Source: Oscillospiraceae bacterium
GTDB lineage: Bacteria; Bacillota; Clostridia; Oscillospirales; Ruminococcaceae
Reading direction: 5' to 3'
Assembly: GCA_900768705.1 (NCBI GenBank)
Contig: CAAGEB010000020.1
Coordinates: forward strand, 1-9,813
DNA length: 9,813 bases
The notes under the pieces were generated by a model, which worked only from the letters and a program-made list of their open reading frames with translations, did no database searches and had not been told where the DNA came from. Every line of letters starts with the position of its first letter. The stretch's first letter is position 1. The translations under genes and the position numbers were made by a program. Shown here in pieces: positions 5,883-9,813 of the stretch.

Positions 5883-7344
5883 GAATTTGCTTGTAATCAC
5901 TCCACACAGGAAAGAACCCGGCAAGCAACGAATCGCCGCCTATTGCCGTGTATCCAGCAGAAGTGATGAACAGCTAAACAGTTTAGCAAATCAGATTGAT
6001 TCTTACCGCAGTAGATTTGAGAACGATGATGCTGTTATCTTTGTTGGCATATATGCGGAGGAGGGGCTTTCCGGCACTCAAGCGGAAAGCCGACCGCAGT
6101 TTATGAAAATGATTGAAGACTGCCGAAACGGTCTGATAGACTGCATATGGACAAAAAGCGTATCCCGGTTCGGAAGGAACACCGTGGATACGCTAATTTA
6201 CACTCGTGAGCTTCGTTCCCTTGGCATTGATGTTTTCTTCGAAAAAGAGAACATTCACTCCACCGAATCATCTGGAGAACTCATGCTCACACTGATGGCG
6301 GCGTTTTCCGAGTCCGAGTCTGAAACTATGTCGGACAATATAAAATGGGGCAAGAGAAGAAGATATGAGCAAGGCATCACGGGGAGCATTTCTCTCAATG
6401 GAATGTACGGCTTTCGGCAGAATAATGGTACCGTGACCGTTGTGGAAGATGAGGCTGAACTGGTTCGGCGGATATACAAGGACTTTATCGATGGGTACAG
6501 CTACGGCGAAATAGCCGACAGACTTATAGCCGATGGTGTTTCAACCAGAAAACCGGGAGCGTTCTGGGCAAAGACCACCGTTCAGCACATTATCCGAAAT
6601 GAAAAATACTGTGGTGACTGTCTGTTTCAAAAGGCTTTCATCGCAAATCCGATTACTCATAAGCAGGTCAGAAATAACGGAGAACTGCCGAAATACCTTG
6701 TGGAAGACTGCCTTCCGGTGATTGTGGATAAAGAGACATGGAAGTTAGCACAGGCTATTGCGGCAAGGCACATTCCGCATAAGCAGCCACCGAATGAGCG
6801 TTATCCCTTTACCGGGAAGCTGATCTGCGGAGTCTGTGGCAAGCCATACTACTATTATCACTATAAGACCACCAACAAACAGTCTCTGGCGGCATACCGC
6901 TGCATGAGCCGCCGGACGCAGTCTGCGGTTGAAGTTCCGGGACAGACATACACGCCGCCGCATAAGGCTACCTTCAACCGTAACGCCTCGCCGGAGCTGA
7001 TTGCGTACAGAGAACGGTACGGAAAGCCACTGAAGACAAGACCTATGCTATGCACAGATATCCGCATTCCTATTGACCTGCCGCAGAAGGCGTTTTGCCG
7101 AGCGTGGAATCTTATCGTGGCAAAGAAGCTCCGATACCAAGCTACGCTGCGGTCAACGGTTGATACCGCCGAGGATATCCTTGTTCGCTACCGTGCAGAA
7201 GAGATGCTCCTTCTGATTGACGAGGTCGGAAAAATCAGCGAGTTCAGCTATCCGCTTATGCTCAAAACGCTCGACAGGGTCGTTGTAAACACGAACGGGA
7301 AACTGTCATTTATCTTCCAATCAGGCATAAAAATCACTGTATAA
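5872..7344 (+). CDS. Large serine recombinase 3 (490 aa, insertion in zinc ribbon)
   Basis: Third recombinase of the operon. The catalytic domain (about 19-165) has YCRVS (Arg26, Ser28), YAEEGLSGT and SVSRFGRN (Arg99, Arg102). All core catalytic residues I can check are kept; the usual DEG is EEG here. The recombinase domain covers about 175-300 (NGMYGFRQNN, NEKYCGD). The zinc ribbon has Cys319-x2-Cys322 and Cys344, but the likely fourth ligand is Cys394, after an extra segment of about 40 residues (GQTYTPPHK..., LIAYRERYGK). SR1 and SR2 have only about 10 residues between these two ligands. The C-terminus after Cys394 is short (96 residues), without a long coiled coil, and ends KLSFIFQSGIKITV. 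It overlaps recombinase 2 by 11 nt (ATGACGGATAA). A strong terminator follows the stop. Confidence 0.92.
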   Translation: MTDKNLLVITPHRKEPGKQRIAAYCRVSSRSDEQLNSLANQIDSYRSRFENDDAVIFVGIYAEEGLSGTQAESRPQFMKMIEDCRNGLIDCIWTKSVSRFGRNTVDTLIYTRELRSLGIDVFFEKENIHSTESSGELMLTLMAAFSESESETMSDNIKWGKRRRYEQGITGSISLNGMYGFRQNNGTVTVVEDEAELVRRIYKDFIDGYSYGEIADRLIADGVSTRKPGAFWAKTTVQHIIRNEKYCGDCLFQKAFIANPITHKQVRNNGELPKYLVEDCLPVIVDKETWKLAQAIAARHIPHKQPPNERYPFTGKLICGVCGKPYYYYHYKTTNKQSLAAYRCMSRRTQSAVEVPGQTYTPPHKATFNRNASPELIAYRERYGKPLKTRPMLCTDIRIPIDLPQKAFCRAWNLIVAKKLRYQATLRSTVDTAEDILVRYRAEEMLLLIDEVGKISEFSYPLMLKTLDRVVVNTNGKLSFIFQSGIKITV

Positions 7345-7360
7345 TTGTACCGAAAACCAT

Positions 7361-7422
7361 GTGTGACTATGAAAATACCCTCATTTTTTATGGGTAAAAA
7401 TATAGTCACACTTTTTTCTTTT
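7361..7422 (+). terminator. Rho-independent terminator of the recombinase operon
   Basis: A perfect 10-bp outer stem (GTGTGACTAT at 7361-7370 with ATAGTCACAC at 7402-7411) encloses an A-rich internal loop and a 5-bp inner stem (TACCC 7376-7380, GGGTA 7392-7396). TTTTTTCTTTT follows. It lies 17 nt after the recombinase 3 stop. The hairpin is longer than usual for a terminator, so it may have a second role such as protein binding. Confidence 0.8.
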
Positions 7423-7546
7423 CCGGACGTTACGAGCAAAATGACACCTTCGGCAGCGAGTTTCTATTCCGTGCAAGGGCATCCCGGCATGACTCAGAAT
7501 GATTGAAAAGTGCTGAAAACACGGCGTATTCAGCGGTTTTTGCGGG

Positions 7547-7588
7547 GTGGGTTCAAATGAACCCATTGATGAACCCAGTGGGTTCAAA
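7547..7588. repeat. Four alternating heptamer repeats (GGGTTCA / TGAACCC)
   Basis: GGGTTCA at 7549-7555, TGAACCC at 7558-7564, TGAACCC at 7570-7576 and GGGTTCA at 7580-7586. All four are exact. Within this, GTGGGTTCAAA occurs twice (7547-7557 and 7578-7588) and ATGAACCCA twice (7557-7565 and 7569-7577). The cluster can form more than one hairpin and looks like a multi-subunit protein binding site. It superficially resembles a tRNA T-arm but does not fold as one. Confidence 0.75.
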
Positions 7589-7654
7589 CTCCGAGGAATA
7601 ATTAAATTGTATCAAAGTCATAGTGATTACGCAGCCGAGTGCCTCGGCACGCAG

Positions 7655-7687
7655 AAAGCCCGATTACAAGTCGGGCTTTATTTTTAT
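7655..7687 (+). terminator. Intergenic terminator hairpin
   Basis: A perfect 9-bp stem (AAAGCCCGA 7655-7663 with TCGGGCTTT 7671-7679) with a 7-nt loop, followed by ATTTTTATT. No + strand gene is found directly before it, so it may back up the recombinase terminator or end an unrecognised short transcript. Confidence 0.7.
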
Positions 7688-7710
7688 TCTGTCTCACCAT
7701 CACAAATCTA

Positions 7711-7780
7711 TTTTGTCGCACCCGCACAGTCAGAATCTCCCGCCATTATATGGTGGGAGATATGTTTATATGCGACAAAA
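7711..7780. repeat. 70-bp nested inverted repeat
   Basis: Outer arms TTTTGTCGCA (7711-7720) and TGCGACAAAA (7771-7780) are exact complements. Inside them an 11-bp stem, ATCTCCCGCCA (7735-7745) with TGGTGGGAGAT (7751-7761, one wobble), closes a TTATA loop. As RNA this is a long two-stem fold. As DNA it could be a cruciform, a small repeat element or a binding site. The outer 3' arm shares three bases with the next terminator stem. Confidence 0.7.
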
Positions 7781-7807
7781 AAGCACCCGCAGAATCGGGT
7801 GCTTTTT
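7778..7807. terminator. Probably bidirectional terminator between convergent operons
   Basis: A perfect 12-bp stem (AAAAAGCACCCG 7778-7789 with CGGGTGCTTTTT 7796-7807) and a 6-nt loop. A-tracts and T-tracts on both sides give each strand a U-run. It lies 68 nt past the stop of the - strand membrane-protein gene and past the + strand recombinase operon, so it can serve both. Confidence 0.82.
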
Positions 7808-7874
7808 ATCTCATCATAACCGCCAAAAGCTTGTAATCCCTCTGCGGCTGTTTTTGCATAACAATATGTACCGC

Positions 7875-9029
7875 TCATTTCCTGTTCACCTTGAACACCA
7901 TTCCGCTTATCGGGTATATCCACTCGCTTGTAATGGCAATATCATAAATTCCGTTGAAATGCTCATGGGCAACCTCAAGAGAGGATTCCTTGCCTTTGCT
8001 AAGGAACGAATACATATCCACGTCCATAATGTCCTCGGGATAGCTTACGGAAATTTTCGGAGCCTTTACCGGGTCAACCAGTGCAACCTCAATAAGCGAA
8101 TCCCAGACCTTGGGCATGTGGAATATTATGCGTATTGTGTGTTCACAGGCGGCTGTGTCATGCCCCGACCTGAAGGCGCAGACAATGCCCTGATTGTATA
8201 CCGTAACGCTGTCCAGAACAGCCTTGAAGGAGTCTATCTGCAAATCAACCTTGAAAATACTCTGAAATGCCTCCTTACTTGAAATAAAATCCTTAAGGCT
8301 TTCAAGGTCTTCGGGCTTTATGTCAAGGCTCTCCCTGAAAATACAGTTTTCAAAAACATCTCCCTCCGACTTCTCACGAAGCGCCGAGTCAAGATTGATG
8401 TTATCAAAAATAAAGCCCATCTTTATTATTTCCGAGGAAGTATTATTAACGCTGTCGGAAAGGTATTTTACTTTATAGTGCAGCTTTTCCTGCACATAGA
8501 AATAATTCTTCTTATCAGCAAGGATATTGTCGAATACAGCGGGCAAATCATTGTTAAGCTCAAAATCATAGTCAAAGGACGTTCTTATGCGATAGCAAAG
8601 ATTCGAGTTCAGATAATTCTTTAGATTATCTGTAACCATTTCAACTGCGTCAGGGTCCTTTACGATTGACGTTGCCGCAGAAATAATAAAATCCTTTCGC
8701 TGCTCCTCGGTAAACAAATCCAGCGTTTCGGGATTGCTCATAAGGGTTTCGGTTATCTTTGTGGACATCTCAACAGCAGAGGCGTCACGGGTCAGCTTTT
8801 CGTTGAAGAAGTCAAAAATCAGTATCGGCGGAAGTATTCCGATAAGATTATTTACGATATTTACAACAAATTCCTTTCCCGAAAAGAAATTGTTCACAAA
8901 AGAAAATATCGTAAGCCCAATCCATATAAGCAGCACGGTAGTATAGAGAATAACGTAATTTCTTGTCTTTTCCCTCTTTACCGCCTTTAACAATTCATTT
9001 TTGTCTTTTTTTCTGTCTGTTTTATTCAA
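7875..9029 (-). CDS. Unrecognised protein with two N-terminal transmembrane segments (384 aa)
   Basis: I do not recognise this protein. A lysine-rich N-terminus (residues 1-23) precedes two hydrophobic segments, about 24-45 (NYVILYTTVLLIWIGLTIFS) and 55-75 (VVNIVNNLIGILPPILIFDF), then a soluble domain of about 300 residues. By the positive-inside rule both ends would be cytoplasmic. The soluble part has an acidic helical section (about 85-140), then mixed alpha/beta sequence with YRIRTSFDYDFEL near 146-158 and beta-rich sequence to the end (SEWIYPISGMVFKVNRK). No catalytic motif is evident. The start is TTG, supported by GGAGG 9 nt upstream and by overlap with the dipeptidase stop in TTGA. 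The tight coupling suggests that it is made together with the dipeptidase, perhaps as a membrane sensor or a cell-envelope factor; that role is speculative. Confidence 0.85.
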   Translation of the reverse strand: MNKTDRKKDKNELLKAVKREKTRNYVILYTTVLLIWIGLTIFSFVNNFFSGKEFVVNIVNNLIGILPPILIFDFFNEKLTRDASAVEMSTKITETLMSNPETLDLFTEEQRKDFIISAATSIVKDPDAVEMVTDNLKNYLNSNLCYRIRTSFDYDFELNNDLPAVFDNILADKKNYFYVQEKLHYKVKYLSDSVNNTSSEIIKMGFIFDNINLDSALREKSEGDVFENCIFRESLDIKPEDLESLKDFISSKEAFQSIFKVDLQIDSFKAVLDSVTVYNQGIVCAFRSGHDTAACEHTIRIIFHMPKVWDSLIEVALVDPVKAPKISVSYPEDIMDVDMYSFLSKGKESSLEVAHEHFNGIYDIAITSEWIYPISGMVFKVNRK

Positions 9030-9718
9030 AGTCTTATTCCTCCGGCTGTAAATACTCCCTCGTATATTGCAGGCTTTTTATTATAGTAAGCCCAGAATCT
9101 GTCTCCGAAATCATAATGCCACCACTCGGAAGGAAGATTTGTAAAGCCCGACTCCGTCATGGCGTTATATAACATTCGTCTGTTATCTCTTATTTTTGTA
9201 TCAGAACCGGAGTGCTCGAAATAATCGGTTCTTGCCGCTTCGGAAAAGGAGTCGAACTCCGTTCCCATATCAAGCTCATTTCCGTCAGAGTCAATCAGCG
9301 TCAGGTCAACAGCGCCGCCTGTTGTATGAACGGGCGGAAGCAGGATATTGTTCTCCGGATATGAAACATATCTGCTTATTATTTCCTCCCGCTTCTCCTT
9401 TTCTTCATTTTCAAGCCCGAATTTTCTTATAATTGCCTCGCTGTAATGCTCGTAAAGCTCTACCTGAAGCGCCAGCGGCCGCCATGTATCGTAAATCCTG
9501 AGCCTTATTCCCTTTGGGAGCAGGTCTGCCGCCAGAATAAGCCTGTCAAAAAGCTCCTCTCTTACATAACATTCGGAAACGCTGTTTCTAAGCTTCATCA
9601 GGGGATACTGTAATTTTACATCAAAGGCGCTGCAATCCGTAAGTTTTACAAATTTCGAGTCTGAAAAGGCAGTTTCATTGTAAACCGCAGGAGCGCCGAT
9701 TTCGGGTATCTTATTCAT
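9026..9718 (-). CDS. D-Ala-D-Ala dipeptidase, VanX/DdpX-like (peptidase M15D)
   Basis: A 230-aa cytoplasmic zinc dipeptidase that hydrolyses D-Ala-D-Ala; no signal peptide is seen. In VanX of vancomycin resistance this removes the normal cell-wall precursor, while DdpX-type relatives recycle D-Ala-D-Ala. Visible motifs: YDTWRP (Arg80, cf. VanX Arg71), HTTGGAVD (zinc ligands His131 and Asp138), and EWWHYDFG (catalytic Glu198, zinc ligand His201). Spacings match VanX closely (H-x6-D, E-x2-H). The start at 9718 has AGAGGTGA at 9730-9723. An ATG at 9739 would add 7 residues but has only GAGG at a short 4-nt spacing. The gene overlaps the downstream membrane-protein gene in TTGA. No vanH, vanA or vanRS is in view, so resistance is not indicated and a recycling or precursor-editing role is equally likely. 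Confidence 0.9.
   Translation of the reverse strand: MNKIPEIGAPAVYNETAFSDSKFVKLTDCSAFDVKLQYPLMKLRNSVSECYVREELFDRLILAADLLPKGIRLRIYDTWRPLALQVELYEHYSEAIIRKFGLENEEKEKREEIISRYVSYPENNILLPPVHTTGGAVDLTLIDSDGNELDMGTEFDSFSEAARTDYFEHSGSDTKIRDNRRMLYNAMTESGFTNLPSEWWHYDFGDRFWAYYNKKPAIYEGVFTAGGIRL
9039..9043 (-). promoter_or_regulatory. Ribosome binding site supporting a TTG start
   Basis: GGAGG on the - strand, inside the last codons of the dipeptidase gene, with 9 nt to the TTG at 9029-9027. No ATG or GTG is seen in frame in the stretch just upstream, so this site decides the start of the membrane protein. The stop of the dipeptidase and the TTG share bases (TTGA), which predicts translational coupling. 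Confidence 0.75.
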
Positions 9719-9722
9719 AAGG

Positions 9723-9730
9723 TCACCTCT
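9723..9730 (-). promoter_or_regulatory. Ribosome binding site for the dipeptidase start
   Basis: AGAGGTGA on the - strand matches AGGAGGTGA except for one base and lies 4 nt before ATG at 9718-9716 (7 nt from the AGAGG core). It favours this start over the ATG at 9739. Confidence 0.65.
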
Positions 9731-9813
9731 AAAAACCATAGTGCCTCAGATGCGCAGTCAGATTTTTCGTCAGATTGTATAAATTGAGCGCAGGCGGGCT
9801 GGCGCCCGTCAAG

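Larger units (their letters stand above)
7345..7874. other. Structured intergenic region between recombinase operon and flank genes
   Basis: About 530 bp without a credible gene. It lies between the convergent recombinase operon (+) and the dipeptidase/membrane-protein pair (-). It contains three hairpin terminators, four alternating heptamer repeats at 7549-7586, a short GCCGAG/CTCGGC inverted repeat at 7634-7648 and a 70-bp nested inverted repeat at 7711-7780, each listed separately where substantial. The stretch 7425-7545 shows nothing I recognise. Phage integrase genes usually lie next to one attachment site, so the element boundary may fall in this region; that is inference. Confidence 0.6.

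Noticed and set aside
5199..5924. 241-codon open frame on the - strand (and a 206-codon one at 4708-5328)
   Set aside because: Both are antisense shadows of recombinase 2, whose motifs are unmistakable; their translations show no domain pattern.
7381..7587. Open frame of 68 codons on the - strand with several Cys/Arg
   Set aside because: It spans the recombinase terminator hairpin and the heptamer array, has no convincing ribosome binding site and no family resemblance that I can defend.
7547..7600. tRNA-like T-arm (GGGTTCAAA) suggesting a tRNA or tRNA 3' end as attachment site
   Set aside because: The base expected to pair with G53 is not C, no acceptor, anticodon or D arm can be built around it on either strand, and the motif is better explained by the four-heptamer array.
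7623..8282. 219-codon open frame on the + strand
   Set aside because: Most of it is the complement of the 384-aa membrane-protein gene and it runs through two terminators; no ribosome binding site and no coherent protein features.
9719..9739. Alternative dipeptidase start at 9739
   Set aside because: Only GAGG at 4 nt from the ATG; the ATG at 9718 has a near-consensus AGAGGTGA and gives a natural VanX N-terminus. Not fully excluded.
7875..9739. A vancomycin resistance operon
   Set aside because: Only a VanX-type enzyme is present. No ligase, dehydrogenase or two-component genes are visible, and DdpX-like recycling enzymes share the same motifs.
9740..9813. Promoter for the - strand dipeptidase operon (TACAAT-like -10, TTGACG-like -35) and a GC-rich hairpin at 9795-9808
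   Set aside because: The two boxes are too far apart for a promoter, and the CGGGC/GCCCG hairpin has only 5 bp and no T-run on either strand; it may belong to something beyond the window.
1..9813. CRISPR array, rRNA, insertion sequence
   Set aside because: No regularly spaced repeats with unique spacers, no rRNA-like stretch, and no DDE-type transposase or flanking target duplications were seen.

Overview
The window looks like the right-hand end of a prophage, or phage-derived mobile element, in a Gram-positive Clostridia bacterium, probably a gut Ruminococcus-like (Oscillospiraceae) species. The lineage is inferred from AGGAGG-type ribosome binding sites, moderate GC, a Firmicutes-type holin, a GH25 endolysin with Cpl-7 repeats, and the style of the recombinase cassette. 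No rRNA or other lineage marker is present.

Left part (1-2090, + strand): the C-terminal part of a beta-rich phage structural protein (probably tail or appendage), open at the window edge, then a terminator, a holin and a GH25 endolysin. Holin and endolysin overlap by 11 nt. A second terminator closes this lysis module.

Middle part (2161-7344, + strand): a six-gene cassette. Three small genes come first: a 45-aa helix-turn-helix (HTH) protein, a 137-aa protein with a related HTH plus two Cys4 zinc-binding units, and a 55-aa SHOCT-like protein. A well-formed promoter with TTGACA, a 17-nt spacer and an inverted repeat across it comes next. It drives three consecutive large serine recombinases of 434, 548 and 490 aa. 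All three keep the catalytic serine and arginines. Both recombinase junctions are 11-nt overlaps of the form ATGACnnATAA. The three differ most in the C-terminal zinc-ribbon and coiled-coil region: only the middle one has a long coiled-coil segment, and the third has a large insertion inside its zinc ribbon. The cassette is most simply read as the integration/excision module of the element.

Right part: 7345-7874 is about 530 bp of structured non-coding DNA. It holds a terminator after the recombinases, a cluster of four alternating GGGTTCA/TGAACCC heptamers, a second terminator, a nested inverted repeat of 70 bp and a third, probably bidirectional terminator. The element boundary and its attachment site may lie here, but this cannot be proven from one window.

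Beyond it, on the - strand and converging with the recombinases, a VanX-type D-Ala-D-Ala dipeptidase gene is followed by a gene for an unrecognised protein with two transmembrane segments. They are joined by a TTGA stop/start overlap, the second gene starting at TTG. These two genes look like chromosomal flank or accessory cargo; no vanH, vanA or vanRS genes are in view.
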